A stretch of 64,000 nt of DNA from Rhizobium rosettiformans (GTDB lineage: Bacteria; Pseudomonadota; Alphaproteobacteria; Rhizobiales; Rhizobiaceae), in assembly GCF_016806065.1 (NCBI RefSeq), contig NZ_CP032408.1:1-64000 (forward strand). The letters are read 5' to 3'. The position numbers and the translations under genes were made by a program. The notes under the pieces were generated by a model that was given only the letters and a program-made list of their open reading frames with translations, made no database searches and was not told the DNA's origin. Within the stretch, counting starts at the first letter, position 1, and each line of letters begins with the position of its first letter. Shown one piece after another: positions 27,964 to 37,483 of this stretch.

Positions 27964-28319
27964 GGATTTTAAGCCGAAACGGCCTATTTACCGTGACGAT
28001 ACCTGCAACCAGTTTCTTGGCAAGGACTTAATGGTTAACGAAACCTTAATCGACGCATTGCCAACTACGGTAACCCAAACAGATTACGTATTGTATACAG
28101 TAACTTAGCATCTCCCTTGTAGCTTCCTGTTCCTCATTTGTTTTACTGTGGATCCTGCAACTTGCCGAACCCGTAAAGCAGTCGATTTCTCTGCCAAACG
28201 CATTCGGTCGCCATGTCTACCGCGACTCAGCGCGATTCTCATTTGTCGAATCCTACAACTGCCGCTCGGTTCCGATCCGTGCACATATCTCAATCGACTC
28301 AACATCGACGGAGATATCC
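27964..28319. promoter_or_regulatory. Divergent control region between repA and traI
   Basis: 356 bases between the repABC and traI-trb operons. It should hold both promoters. I found no clean 18-bp TraR box of the Agrobacterium type (dyad with TGTGCA halves); a single TGTGCAC half occurs near 28278. A partly symmetrical sequence GTATTGTATACAGTAAC lies near 28087-28103. The right promoter elements cannot be assigned by eye. Confidence 0.5.
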
Positions 28320-28946
28320 ATGCAGCTACTGGCGATTTCGACACCTCGAACCGCAAAAGAAGAGAGACTGCTCGCTGCCCAGCACGCCCTCCGGGCAAAA
28401 GTCTTCGCCGACCGGTTGGGATGGGAAGTCGACGTTGATGACGGGATGGAGATGGATCGATTCGATGATCTACGTCCAACATACATTCTAGCTGTCGGGG
28501 GTGACGATCGTGTCCATGGCTGCGCACGGCTTCTACCCGCCACCGGGCCGACAATGATCCAGGAGATTTTCCCGTCACTTCTTCCAGATGGGAGGCTCTT
28601 TGCTCACGCCGCAATGATCGAAAGCTCACGTTTTTGCGTCGATACGCAATCGCAAGGATCGAGTGCGCAGAGCTCCATCAACAACGTCACGCAAGCAATG
28701 TTTGCTGGCATCATCGAGTGGTCAATCGTCAACGGCTTTAGCGACATCGTCACCGTGACGGATCTGCGGTTTGAGCGGATCCTCTCCCGTGTCGGATGGC
28801 CATTGCAACGACTGGGAACACCTCAAAAGATTGGCGTCACCACGGCAATTGCAGGCGTTCTCCCCGCAGACCGCGCTTCGTTCCAGCGGTTGCAGCCACC
28901 GCACTATCGGTCGCTCATCGCTACTTCCTTCCACAAGGCCGCTTGA
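28320..28946 (+). CDS. traI: TraI acyl-homoserine-lactone synthase
   Basis: 208 aa LuxI family. Conserved residues are seen in LRAKVFADRLGWEV (Arg and Trp of the N-terminal half), DRFDDLRPTYILAV and VHGCARLLPATGPTMI, then ESSRFCVD, which carries the Glu-Ser-Arg signature. The enzyme makes an N-acyl-homoserine lactone from SAM and acyl-ACP; plasmid TraI proteins of Agrobacterium make the 3-oxo-octanoyl form. It sits directly before trbB, the standard traI-trb order in Ti, pAt and rhizobial plasmids, where TraR with this signal activates conjugation. No traR or traM is present in the window. Confidence 0.93.
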   Translation: MQLLAISTPRTAKEERLLAAQHALRAKVFADRLGWEVDVDDGMEMDRFDDLRPTYILAVGGDDRVHGCARLLPATGPTMIQEIFPSLLPDGRLFAHAAMIESSRFCVDTQSQGSSAQSSINNVTQAMFAGIIEWSIVNGFSDIVTVTDLRFERILSRVGWPLQRLGTPQKIGVTTAIAGVLPADRASFQRLQPPHYRSLIATSFHKAA

Positions 28947-28956
28947 GGACAGCCAC

Positions 28957-29934
28957 GTGACCCAGCTTCTTTCCCATCCAAGACTTGTACGCAAGCTCCA
29001 GGAGGCGCTAGGCGATCAGCTATGCGTCGCGCTCGACGACAGTAATGTCGTTGAAATCATGCTCAATCCAGACGGCAAGCTGTTCATCGAACGGCTTGGT
29101 CACGGCGTAGCGCCTGCCGGGGAAATGTCATCCGCTGCGGCGGAGATGGTCATCGGGACTGTTGCGCACGCTCTTCAGTCCGAGGTCGATACCAATCAAC
29201 CTATCATCTCCGGTGAGCTGCCAATCGGGGGGCACCGGTTCGAAGGCCTGCTGCCTCCCATCGTTGCAAAACCGGCGTTCACTATACGCCGGCGTGCCTC
29301 ACGTCTCATTCCGCTCGATGACTATGTTCGCACCGGCGTCATGACAGACCTGCAAGCAGGAACGATCAGAAGCGCGATCGCCTCGCGATTGAACATCATC
29401 ATTTCAGGCGGGACCGGCTCCGGGAAAACCACGCTAGCCAACGCAGTGATCGACGAAATCGTAAGAAGTGCGCCAGAGGATCGACTGGTGATCCTCGAAG
29501 ATACGGCGGAGATCCGGTGCGCCGCCGAGAACGCCGTTCTTCTCCACACAAGTGACAGCGTTGATATGGCCCGCTTGCTCAAAAGTACGATGCGCCTTCG
29601 ACCTGATCGCATCGTCGTCGGCGAGGTGCGCGATGGCGCAGCCCTCACGCTTCTTAAAGCCTGGAACACAGGGCATCCGGGCGGCGTCGCAACCATCCAC
29701 TCCAACACCGCCATGTCCGCACTCCGCCGGCTTGAACAACTCACGGCAGAGGCAAGCCAACAGCCAATGCATGAAGTCATTGGTGAGGCCGTTGACCTCA
29801 TCGTTTCGATCGAGCGCACGCCCCGCGGCAGGAGAGTCCGTGACATCATAACCGTCGAGCGTTTTGCCAAAGGCGAATACGAAATCCAGTCCGAGCACCT
29901 TACGGAAGAACAGGAAGCCCGTCATGTTGCGTAA
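28957..29934 (+). CDS. trbB: TrbB conjugal transfer ATPase
   Basis: 325 aa VirB11-type hexameric ATPase. The start is the GTG at 28957 ([19 protein letters not shown]), 10 bases after traI. Walker [17 protein letters not shown], Asp box [19 protein letters not shown], Walker B and His box regions [36 protein letters not shown] are all present. It energises the mating-pair type IV secretion system at the inner membrane. It overlaps trbC by 11 bases. Confidence 0.95.
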   Translation: MTQLLSHPRLVRKLQEALGDQLCVALDDSNVVEIMLNPDGKLFIERLGHGVAPAGEMSSAAAEMVIGTVAHALQSEVDTNQPIISGELPIGGHRFEGLLPPIVAKPAFTIRRRASRLIPLDDYVRTGVMTDLQAGTIRSAIASRLNIIISGGTGSGKTTLANAVIDEIVRSAPEDRLVILEDTAEIRCAAENAVLLHTSDSVDMARLLKSTMRLRPDRIVVGEVRDGAALTLLKAWNTGHPGGVATIHSNTAMSALRRLEQLTAEASQQPMHEVIGEAVDLIVSIERTPRGRRVRDIITVERFAKGEYEIQSEHLTEEQEARHVA

Positions 29935-30304
29935 GACCAATGTTTTCGCTTTTTCAGTAATAGCAACTCATTTTGCCTTCGTGGTGCCGGCGATGGCGAG
30001 CTCAGGTGGTGGCAGCCTTCCTTGGGAAGGTCCTCTGGAGCAGATCCAGCAATCGATCACAGGTCCAGTCGCTGGATACATCGCGCTCGCAGCCGTTGCC
30101 ATCGCTGGCGGTATGTTAATCTTCGGCGGCGAACTCAACGATTTCGCGCGCAGGCTGATGTACGTCGTCCTGGTCGCCGGCATTCTGCTCGGTGCGACGA
30201 CGATCGTCGGCCTCTTTGGCGCCACCGGTGCATCGATCGGCATTTCGGAGAAAGTCACCTCTACCTTCCCAGCTATAAAATCAGGGGAGGGCACAGATGG
30301 CTGA
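29924..30304 (+). CDS. trbC: TrbC conjugal pilin
   Basis: 126 aa. Signal peptide ([19 protein letters not shown]) followed by two hydrophobic helices ([21 protein letters not shown] and [21 protein letters not shown]), the VirB2/TrbC pilin layout. The start was set at the Met overlapping the end of trbB, giving a normal signal sequence. In RP4 the homologue is processed and cyclised to form the pilus. Confidence 0.93.
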   Translation: MLRKTNVFAFSVIATHFAFVVPAMASSGGGSLPWEGPLEQIQQSITGPVAGYIALAAVAIAGGMLIFGGELNDFARRLMYVVLVAGILLGATTIVGLFGATGASIGISEKVTSTFPAIKSGEGTDG

Positions 30305-30596
30305 AGCTGCCTCAAGACTGCAACGAAATCGCATTCATCGCGCGCTGTCGCGTCCGAACCTTTTGATGGGCGCCGACCGCGAGCTGGTGCTGATCACCGG
30401 GCTCGCCGCCGTGATCCTGATCTTCGTTGTCCTGACGGTCTACTCGGCGCTCTTCGGTGTGGCCGTCTGGATCGTCATCGTCGGTCTGCTTCGCATGATG
30501 GCCAAATCCGATCCGCTGATGCGGCAGGTCTATGCCCGTCACATTTCCTACAAGCCCCACTACCGGCCAACGGCCGCGCCGTGGCGAAGATACTGA
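30297..30596 (+). CDS. trbD: TrbD conjugal transfer protein
   Basis: 99 aa VirB3-like inner-membrane protein. [67 protein letters not shown] is the characteristic VirB3/TrbD block with two hydrophobic helices and the PxLxxGA motif. It overlaps trbC by 8 bases. Confidence 0.95.
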   Translation: MAEAASRLQRNRIHRALSRPNLLMGADRELVLITGLAAVILIFVVLTVYSALFGVAVWIVIVGLLRMMAKSDPLMRQVYARHISYKPHYRPTAAPWRRY

Positions 30597-30605
30597 GGTG
30601 TCCTG

Positions 30606-33062
30606 ATGGTTGCCCTCAAACGATTCCGCGCGACCGGTCCCTCGTTCGCTGATCTGGTTCCATACGCCGGCCTGGTCGACAACGGCGTCCTGCTGCTGAA
30701 GGACGGCAGCCTGATGGCTGGCTGGTATTTCGCGGGTCCGGACTCCGAAAGCGCCACCGACCTCGAACGCAACGAGCTGTCCCGACAGATCAGTACAATT
30801 CTTTCACGACTAGGGACCGGATGGATGATCCAAGTCGAAGCCATCCGCGTGCCGACGGTCGACTATCCCACGCCAGATCAGTGCCGTTTCCCGGATCCTG
30901 TCACCCGAGCGATCGATGCCGAGCGCCGTGCTCATTTCGGGCGGGAGCAGGGGCATTTCGAGAGCAAGCACGCGATCATTCTCACCTACCGGCCGCTCGA
31001 GTCGAAGAAGACGGCGCTTAGCAAATACATCTACTCGGACGAGGAGAGCAGGAAGAAGTCTTATGCCGACACGGTCTTGTTCGTGTTTCGAAACGCGATC
31101 CGGGAAATCGAACAGTACCTGTCTAACACTTTGTCGATCGCTCGCATGAAGACCCGCGAGGTCCGCGAGAGGGGAGGGGAGCGGGTCGCACGCTATGACG
31201 ACCTCATGCAGTTTGTTCGATTTTGCATCACGGGGGAGAGCCATCCGGTTCGGCTACCGGAAGTTCCCATGTATCTCGACTGGCTGGCGACGGCAGAGCT
31301 GGAGCATGGCCTGACGCCAAAGGTCGAGAACCGGTTCCTCGCGGTTGTAGCCATCGATGGGCTGCCGGCCGAGAGCTGGCCCGGCATCCTCAACAATCTC
31401 GATCTGATGCCGCTGACCTACCGCTGGTCGTCGCGGTTCATCTTCCTCGATGCCGAGGAGGCGCGCCAGAAACTCGAGCGCACGCGAAAGAAATGGCAGC
31501 AGAAGGTTCGACCTTTCTTCGACCAGCTTTTCCAGACCCAGAGCAGATCGGTCGATCAGGATGCCATGACCATGGTTGCCGAGACCGAGGACGCCATCGC
31601 TCTGGCATCGTCCCAGCTTGTCGCCTATGGCTACTACACGCCTGTCGTCATCCTGTTTGATGATGACCGTGACGCTCTGCAGGAAAAGGCGGAAGCCATC
31701 CGCCGGCTCGTCCAGGCAGAGGGGTTCGGAGCGCGCGTCGAGACCCTGAACGCGACAGATGCGTTTCTCGGAAGTCTGCCGGGGAATTGGTACGCCAATG
31801 TCCGTGAGCCGCTGATCAATACAAGCAACCTGGCAGATCTCGTCCCGCTCAACTCGGTATGGTCGGGTAACCCAGTGGCGCCGTGCCCTTTCTATCCGCC
31901 GAACTCGCCACCGCTGATGCAGGTCGCTTCGGGATCGACGCCGTTTCGTCTCAACCTGCATGTCGACGACGTTGGCCACACCCTGATCTTTGGACCGACG
32001 GGCTCGGGAAAATCGACGCTTCTCGCGCTGATCGCCGCGCAGTTCCGTCGCTACGAGTTCGCTCAAATCTTTGCTTTCGACAAGGGTAACTCGCTCCTCC
32101 CCCTGACGCTTGCCGCCGGCGGCGATCACTACGAAATCGGCAACGATCAGAACGGGGAGGGGAAAGCGCTGGCGTTCTGCCCTCTGTTCGATCTTTCGAC
32201 AGATGGCGATCGCGCCTGGGCGACCGAGTGGATCGAAACGCTTGTCGCCCTGCAGGGCGTTACCATCACACCCGACCATCGCAATGCAATCTCACGCCAG
32301 ATCGGGCTGATGGCGACAGCACCCGGAAAGTCGCTATCGGACTTTGTCAGCGGCGTGCAGATGCGCGAGATCAAGGACGCACTCCATCACTATACCGTCG
32401 ACGGCCCGATGGGTCAGCTTCTCGACGCGGAAGAGGACGGGCTGACGCTTCGAGCGTTTCAGTGCTTCGAGATCGAGCATCTCATGAATATGGGCGAGCG
32501 TAATCTGGTGCCCGTTCTCACCTACCTCTTTCACCGGATCGAGAAGCGGCTCGATGGCTCTCCGAGCCTCATCCTCCTCGACGAGGCCTGGCTGATGCTC
32601 GGGCATCCGGTTTTCCGCGACAAGATCCGGGAATGGCTGAAGGTTCTCCGCAAAGCCAATTGCGCCGTCGTATTGGCGACGCAGTCAATCTCCGACGCCG
32701 AGCGCTCCGGCATTATCGACGTCCTGAAGGAGTCCTGCCCGACCAAGATCTGCTTGCCGAATGGTGCCGCACGCGAGCCGGGCACGCGGGAATTCTACGA
32801 GCGGATCGGTTTCAACGAGCGCCAGATCGAGATCGTCTCGGGCGCCATCCCGAAACGCGAATACTATGTCGCCACGCCAGACGGACGGCGGCTTTTCGAT
32901 ATGTCGCTCGGGCCGGTGGCACTGAGCTTTGTGGGCGCATCCGGAAAGGAAGACCTGAAGCGGATCCGCGCGCTGAAGGCGGAATATGGCCAGGACTGGC
33001 CAACCCATTGGCTTGAATCGAGAGGAGTTCCGGATGCCACGTCGCACCTCAACGCCCAGTAA
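30606..33062 (+). CDS. trbE: TrbE conjugal transfer ATPase
   Basis: 818 aa VirB4-type ATPase, the largest and most conserved energy component of the transfer machine. Walker A is [18 protein letters not shown] (about residue 465), Walker B is SLILLDEAWLML, and the C-terminal motif ATQSISDAERSGIIDVL is also typical. The N-terminal half is the CagE/TrbE/VirB domain. It overlaps trbJ by 29 bases. Confidence 0.96.
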   Translation: MVALKRFRATGPSFADLVPYAGLVDNGVLLLKDGSLMAGWYFAGPDSESATDLERNELSRQISTILSRLGTGWMIQVEAIRVPTVDYPTPDQCRFPDPVTRAIDAERRAHFGREQGHFESKHAIILTYRPLESKKTALSKYIYSDEESRKKSYADTVLFVFRNAIREIEQYLSNTLSIARMKTREVRERGGERVARYDDLMQFVRFCITGESHPVRLPEVPMYLDWLATAELEHGLTPKVENRFLAVVAIDGLPAESWPGILNNLDLMPLTYRWSSRFIFLDAEEARQKLERTRKKWQQKVRPFFDQLFQTQSRSVDQDAMTMVAETEDAIALASSQLVAYGYYTPVVILFDDDRDALQEKAEAIRRLVQAEGFGARVETLNATDAFLGSLPGNWYANVREPLINTSNLADLVPLNSVWSGNPVAPCPFYPPNSPPLMQVASGSTPFRLNLHVDDVGHTLIFGPTGSGKSTLLALIAAQFRRYEFAQIFAFDKGNSLLPLTLAAGGDHYEIGNDQNGEGKALAFCPLFDLSTDGDRAWATEWIETLVALQGVTITPDHRNAISRQIGLMATAPGKSLSDFVSGVQMREIKDALHHYTVDGPMGQLLDAEEDGLTLRAFQCFEIEHLMNMGERNLVPVLTYLFHRIEKRLDGSPSLILLDEAWLMLGHPVFRDKIREWLKVLRKANCAVVLATQSISDAERSGIIDVLKESCPTKICLPNGAAREPGTREFYERIGFNERQIEIVSGAIPKREYYVATPDGRRLFDMSLGPVALSFVGASGKEDLKRIRALKAEYGQDWPTHWLESRGVPDATSHLNAQ

Positions 33063-33837
33063 CTGGATCGTCGCAACGATGACTGCGGCAATCGCGCTGT
33101 TGCCGATTGCTTCCGTCCATGCGGGCTCTGCAACGGGCGCCGCCACCGAATGGACGCAGCTCGCCAACAATGCTCAGCTCATCGATCTTCTCAAAAGCTC
33201 TGGCCTGCAGGTCGATAACCAGCTGACCCAAATCACGCAACTCGCAGAGCAGATTCAGAACCAACTGAAGATCTATGAGAACATGCTGCAGAACACAGCG
33301 CAGCTCCCTGATCATATCTGGGGCCAGGTCGAGGGCGATCTCAACCGCCTGCGCAGCATTGTTGATCAAGGGCAGAGCATCTCGTTCTCAATGGGCAATG
33401 CAGACGATGTCCTTCAGCAGCGGTTCAAGAGCTATGCGGACCTGAAAACCAATCTGCCAAATGCCGAATCCTTCTCGAGCACCTACCAGTCCTGGTCAGA
33501 CACGAACCGGGACACGATCGGCAGCACGCTCAAGGCGGCGAGCCTGACAGCGGATCAGTTCGACACGGAGGAAAGCACGATGACCTCGCTGCGATCCATG
33601 TCGGAGTCGGCCGACGGCCAAATGAAGGCCCTCCAGGTCGGACACCAGATTGCCGCCCAGCAGGTTTCACAGATGCAGAAGCTGCGTGGTCTTGTCTCGC
33701 AGCAAATGACGATGATGGGGACATGGCTCCAAACCGAGCAGACGGACAAGGACCTCGCGCAGGCCCGGCGTGAGAAATTCTTCAAATCAACGGCTCCCTC
33801 AACATCCGGCGGCGAAAAGATGAAGGTGGAGTGGTGA
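33034..33837 (+). CDS. trbJ: TrbJ mating-pair formation protein
   Basis: 267 aa VirB5-like periplasmic or pilus-tip protein. Signal peptide NWIVATMTAAIALLPIASVHAG, then long helices (LIDLLKSSGLQVDNQLTQITQLAEQIQNQLKIYENMLQNT). The C-terminus FFKSTAPSTSGGEKMKVEW closely matches the C-terminus of the next gene product, TrbK. The start was placed at MPRRTS, giving a normal signal peptide. Confidence 0.92.
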   Translation: MPRRTSTPSNWIVATMTAAIALLPIASVHAGSATGAATEWTQLANNAQLIDLLKSSGLQVDNQLTQITQLAEQIQNQLKIYENMLQNTAQLPDHIWGQVEGDLNRLRSIVDQGQSISFSMGNADDVLQQRFKSYADLKTNLPNAESFSSTYQSWSDTNRDTIGSTLKAASLTADQFDTEESTMTSLRSMSESADGQMKALQVGHQIAAQQVSQMQKLRGLVSQQMTMMGTWLQTEQTDKDLAQARREKFFKSTAPSTSGGEKMKVEW

Positions 33838-34007
33838 GAACGAAACTGATCTTGGCCATCCTCGCCGCAATCATCTCTGTTGGAGGAACAGGCCTGTGGT
33901 TCCTGATCTCAGAGAGACAGGGAGCGCGAGAGCGGCACGAAAAGTTCTTTGGGTCGACGAGGGAGTATCCGACGTCGGGCGGCGAGAAGATGAAGATCGA
34001 GTGGTAG
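33834..34007 (+). CDS. trbK: TrbK-like entry-exclusion protein
   Basis: 57 aa, GTG start overlapping the trbJ stop (GTGA). One N-terminal hydrophobic helix (LILAILAAIISVGGTGLWFLI) and the tail HEKFFGSTREYPTSGGEKMKIEW. Position between trbJ and trbL identifies it as TrbK. Unlike RP4 TrbK it has no cysteine, so it is not a lipoprotein in this form. In related plasmids TrbK gives entry exclusion; here the role is inferred from position. Confidence 0.8.
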   Translation: MRTKLILAILAAIISVGGTGLWFLISERQGARERHEKFFGSTREYPTSGGEKMKIEW

Positions 34008-34011
34008 GCGC

Positions 34012-35190
34012 ATGACCTCTGAGCTCAAAACGATCAGGGGCATTACGGTGCTCGTCGCATTCATCGTCGTGTCGTTCCAACCCGCAATTGCGCAGGAGGG
34101 GTCGGTCCTAACGGCCCTCCAGAACGAGATCACTACTGCCGCAAAAGGTTGGGAGACCACCGTCATGGATGCGGCGAGATCGCTGTTCTGGATTCTCGCA
34201 GGGATCGAAATCGGTATTGCCGCGGTCTGGCTGGCGCTTCAGGCCGCGTCGCTCGACAGCTGGTTTGCTGAACTGGTCCGGCGCATCATGTTCGTGGGCT
34301 TCTTCGCATTCGTTCTCGCGCAGGGTCCGACCTTCGCGAAGGCGGTCGTCGATAGTCTATTTCAGATCGGCGCTGGTGGAGGCACGGCTTCGCCAGCCGA
34401 TGTGTTCAACGCAGGTCTGACCGTCGCGACCAAGATGTCAGAGAAAGTGCAATTCGGGCTGTTCGAGGACAACGCGCTCGCCATTTCGGCGGCCTTTGCG
34501 ATGGTCGTAACGGTGATCGCATTCTCGCTCGTTGCCGCGATCTTCGTATCCGTGATGGTCGAGATGTATCTCGGTCTGCTCGCGGGAATGATCATGCTCG
34601 GATTGGGAGGCTCGTCCTTCACCAAGGACTTCGCCATCCGCTATCTCATCTATGCATTCTCAGTCGGCATGAAGCTCATGGCTCTGGTCATGATTTCCCG
34701 GATCGGCTCCGAAGTCTTGATAGGCCTAGCGAACCGGCCCGACGTCGGGGACCAGTTTCAGACCGCATTAGCGATCGCCGGGATCGCGGTCGTGGTCTTC
34801 ATTATCGCCATGTATGTCCCGAACATTATCCAAGGCGTTGTTCAAGGAGCATCGGTCACAGGTGGAATGGAAACCATCCGTCACGGTGGACAGGCTGCAT
34901 CATTTGCACTTGGAGCAGCGTCGCTCGCAGCGGGGGCAGTCGGAGCTGGCGCCGCGGCGGCTCAATCCGCACGCGCCGCAGGATCCTCTATTGCAGGCGC
35001 AGCACTTCGCGGGATGGGAGCCGGTATCGGGTCGGCTGGGAAGGCGGCCGGCTCGGCCGCCAAGGAAAAGGCGATCGGTTCGCCCGGAGCCTATGCCGGC
35101 TCGATCATGGGACTCGCCAACGCCAAGCTCGATCAGAGCCGCACCGGTCAATCCGGCCCCAAGACGCCACCCGAACGAAACGACAAGTAA
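34012..35190 (+). CDS. trbL: TrbL inner-membrane transfer protein
   Basis: 392 aa VirB6-like polytopic protein. An N-terminal signal-type segment (VLVAFIVVSFQPAIAQEG), five to six transmembrane helices between about 55 and 275 (including AIFVSVMVEMYLGLLAGMIMLGLGGSSFTKDFAIRY), and an Ala/Gly-rich C-terminal tail as usual for TrbL. It forms part of the translocation channel. Ends 21 bases before trbF. Confidence 0.95.
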   Translation: MTSELKTIRGITVLVAFIVVSFQPAIAQEGSVLTALQNEITTAAKGWETTVMDAARSLFWILAGIEIGIAAVWLALQAASLDSWFAELVRRIMFVGFFAFVLAQGPTFAKAVVDSLFQIGAGGGTASPADVFNAGLTVATKMSEKVQFGLFEDNALAISAAFAMVVTVIAFSLVAAIFVSVMVEMYLGLLAGMIMLGLGGSSFTKDFAIRYLIYAFSVGMKLMALVMISRIGSEVLIGLANRPDVGDQFQTALAIAGIAVVVFIIAMYVPNIIQGVVQGASVTGGMETIRHGGQAASFALGAASLAAGAVGAGAAAAQSARAAGSSIAGAALRGMGAGIGSAGKAAGSAAKEKAIGSPGAYAGSIMGLANAKLDQSRTGQSGPKTPPERNDK

Positions 35191-35211
35191 TCATCAGAAA
35201 GGCGACAAGCG

Positions 35212-35780
35212 ATGGCAGCAAACCGGCCGCCCGACAGCCCTTACCTTGCCGCCCGGCAGGAATGGACGGAACGATATGGATCCTATGTCCAGGCCGCACG
35301 CGCATGGAGGATCGTCGGCATTCTTGGGCTATCGATGGCCGTGATTGGCTTCACCTATGCCATGTATCTCAGCACGCAGGTCAAGCTGGTGCCCTACATC
35401 GTTGAGGTCGACAAGCTCGGCACCTCGGTGACAGCAGGCTTCCCCCAGCAGATCGAGTACGCCGATGCCCGGGTCGTTCGCGCAACGCTCGGCAACTTCA
35501 TCACCAGCCTGAAATCGATCACGCCGGATGCCGTGGTGCAAAAGCAATACATCGACCGGACCTACGCGCTTCTCAGGACGTCCGATCCTTCGACCCAGAA
35601 GATCAATGCCTGGTTTCGCGGCAATTCGCCGTTCGAAAAGGCGAAGACATCGACAGTCGCCATTGAGGTCAACAACATCGTGGCGCTGTCTAACCAGACC
35701 TACCAGATCGACTGGACCGAATACGAGCGCGACCGCAAGGGCAAGGAAATCGGCACGCGCCGGTTTCGCGGCATCGCGAC
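35212..35780 (+). pseudogene. trbF: trbF truncated by IS6-family insertion
   Basis: The first about 190 residues of a VirB8-like TrbF ([45 protein letters not shown] ... YIVEVDKLG ... [26 protein letters not shown]) are intact. At 35781 the sequence passes into the IS6 inverted repeat and the frame continues only through IS DNA. The end of TrbF is missing on the other side of the IS, as are trbG, trbH and trbI. VirB8 proteins are essential core components, so this transfer locus is probably defective unless complemented. Confidence 0.93.
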
Positions 35781-36670
35781 GGGCTTGTCGCAAATTTTCG
35801 AGAAGGTCAAAGCCACCCCGTTATCGGCCGCATTTTTATGCTTTGTTAACCTTTTGAAGTCCGAAGAGGTGCGCAAGCAGATCGTTCTGAACGTTGACGG
35901 TCCAGCCGCCAGAGAAGCCGAAGCCCTTCCTGAGCCAGAGCATGGCTTCGAAGCCGGCGATTGTGCGGCGCGCCGTTTTGAAAGATTGGAAGCCGCCGAT
36001 CTTTGGCATGTTCTTCTTCACACGGAAGTGGTCGCTCTCGATGCCTTGCTGCAGATGCTTGGTGACATAGTGCACAGGATCGGGATGCAGCAGTCCGTTG
36101 TCAACCGATGTCTTGATCGCGGATGGGAACGTATTGGCACCATCCGTGCCGATCTTTTCCGGCGAGAGCAAGGGCTCATCCTTGAGCATTTTGCGGAAGA
36201 AGCGCTTTGCGGCATCAAGATCGCGCCTTGCAGTCAACAGAAAATCGACCGGATTTCCGTTCTTGTCGATCGCCCGGTACAGATAACGCCATTTGCCACG
36301 GATATTGACGTAAGTCTCGTCGATCCGAATTGAGCCGCAATGAGGCCGACGAAACTGACGGAGCCGCTTCTCGATCAGCGGCGCATAGGCGAGAACCCAG
36401 CGGTTGATTGTACTATGGTCGACCTCGAAGCCGCGCTCGCGGAACATCTCCTCGAGATCTCTGTAGCTGAGCGGGTACCGCAGATACCATGTCACCGCCT
36501 GAACGATGAGCCATGCCTCGAAATGTCGCCCTTTGAAATCATCCTTCGACTGGCGCTTCAACTTTTCGGCAATGGCGTTCAGAATCATGGCTACGCTCCG
36601 CTACACGAGGAGCGGAATTTCCCCCGTCGTGGTCAACAGCGAGTTAACCAAGAAAATTTGCGACAAGCCC
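35781..36670 (-). mobile_element. IS6-family (IS26-like) insertion sequence
   Basis: 890 bp with perfect 19-bp terminal inverted repeats GGGCTTGTCGCAAATTTTC at 35781-35799 and inverted at 36652-36670. One transposase on the minus strand. The 8 bases outside each end differ (ATCGCGAC and ATTGAAAA), so there is no target duplication. Together with the unrelated truncated genes on each side, this indicates an IS-mediated deletion or fusion rather than simple insertion. Confidence 0.95.
35836..36588 (-). CDS. IS6-family transposase
   Basis: 250 aa DDE transposase. [43 protein letters not shown] is the N-terminal DNA-binding part, followed by the catalytic core with Asp in [22 protein letters not shown], Asp in [13 protein letters not shown] and Glu in [11 protein letters not shown]. 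Full length for the family. Confidence 0.95.
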   Translation of the reverse strand: MILNAIAEKLKRQSKDDFKGRHFEAWLIVQAVTWYLRYPLSYRDLEEMFRERGFEVDHSTINRWVLAYAPLIEKRLRQFRRPHCGSIRIDETYVNIRGKWRYLYRAIDKNGNPVDFLLTARRDLDAAKRFFRKMLKDEPLLSPEKIGTDGANTFPSAIKTSVDNGLLHPDPVHYVTKHLQQGIESDHFRVKKNMPKIGGFQSFKTARRTIAGFEAMLWLRKGFGFSGGWTVNVQNDLLAHLFGLQKVNKA

Positions 36671-37306
36671 ATTGAAAACCAGAATGGCGACCGTGTCTTC
36701 GTTGGTGCCAATCTCAGCGTTTCGATCATTGCACCGAGAGCGACCGACCTTGCCCGGCTTCAGGATTTTGACGCGATCCACACCGGCAGGTCGAGTCATG
36801 TCGATGCTTGGCTGCCGCACTTCAGCAAGGCCACCAAGGTCTCCTACGATTTCGCGACGGTTCACGATGCCAAGCGGATTGCGCAGGTTGCGCCACATTG
36901 CTTCCTGCTGGCCTTTTCCGGCGGAAGCCTGAGCCGGCACGAGGCGCTGTCACTCGCTGGCCTCGCCCATGCGCACGGCGCCACATGGAGCCTTGTGACC
37001 CGCGGCCAGGAAGGGGCGTTACTCTTCGGCCCACACGGCTTCCATGAAGAGCCAGCGCAAGCCGTCGAGGCCATCGACACGCTTGGAGCAGGTGACACCT
37101 TCATTGCGTATGTTCTCGTAGGGCTGCTCGAGGAGCGGCAATCGGGTGATGTTCTATCCGGAGCCGCACAGGCGGCAGCAAAGACCTGCCTCATGCGTGG
37201 CGCATTTGGCCATGGTGCTCCGATGGCCATCGATCTCTCGAACATGATGAGCCTTGAAGAAATCTACAGGATCACCAAGCCTGCGGCAGTCCCCGCCGAA
37301 GCGTGA
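36671..37306 (+). pseudogene. PfkB-family sugar kinase, N-terminus removed by IS6
   Basis: About 210 residues of a ribokinase-family kinase of fructoselysine/fructosamine 6-kinase flavour. The C-terminal catalytic motif DTLGAGDTFIAYVL is intact, with GATWSLVTRGQEGALLF before it. The N-terminal sugar-binding part is missing: the first codon of the remnant directly abuts the IS6 end. Its neighbours are probable Amadori-compound genes, which agrees with a former role in phosphorylating a fructosyl-amino acid. Inactive as it stands. Confidence 0.8.
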
Positions 37307-37483
37307 TCCAGTGCGGACCGGGCTTCACATCTATCGCCCAGACCATCCGCTCACCAAGCAATCTGGCCCCTTTCAACGAAGTGGATGTCAGAGCAGGTGT
37401 ATCCAATCCCGCACTCGTCGCGGGTGATAGCCTTTCGCCATCACTCGCAACTCGCGCTTCGTCTTCAACCCACTTCCCTTGCC

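Noticed and set aside
27964..28319. TraR-type tra box upstream of traI
   Set aside because: Only one half-site-like TGTGCAC was found, with no matching dyad.
31254..32279. 341-aa open frame opposite trbE
   Set aside because: Antisense to a highly conserved VirB4-type gene; no domain.
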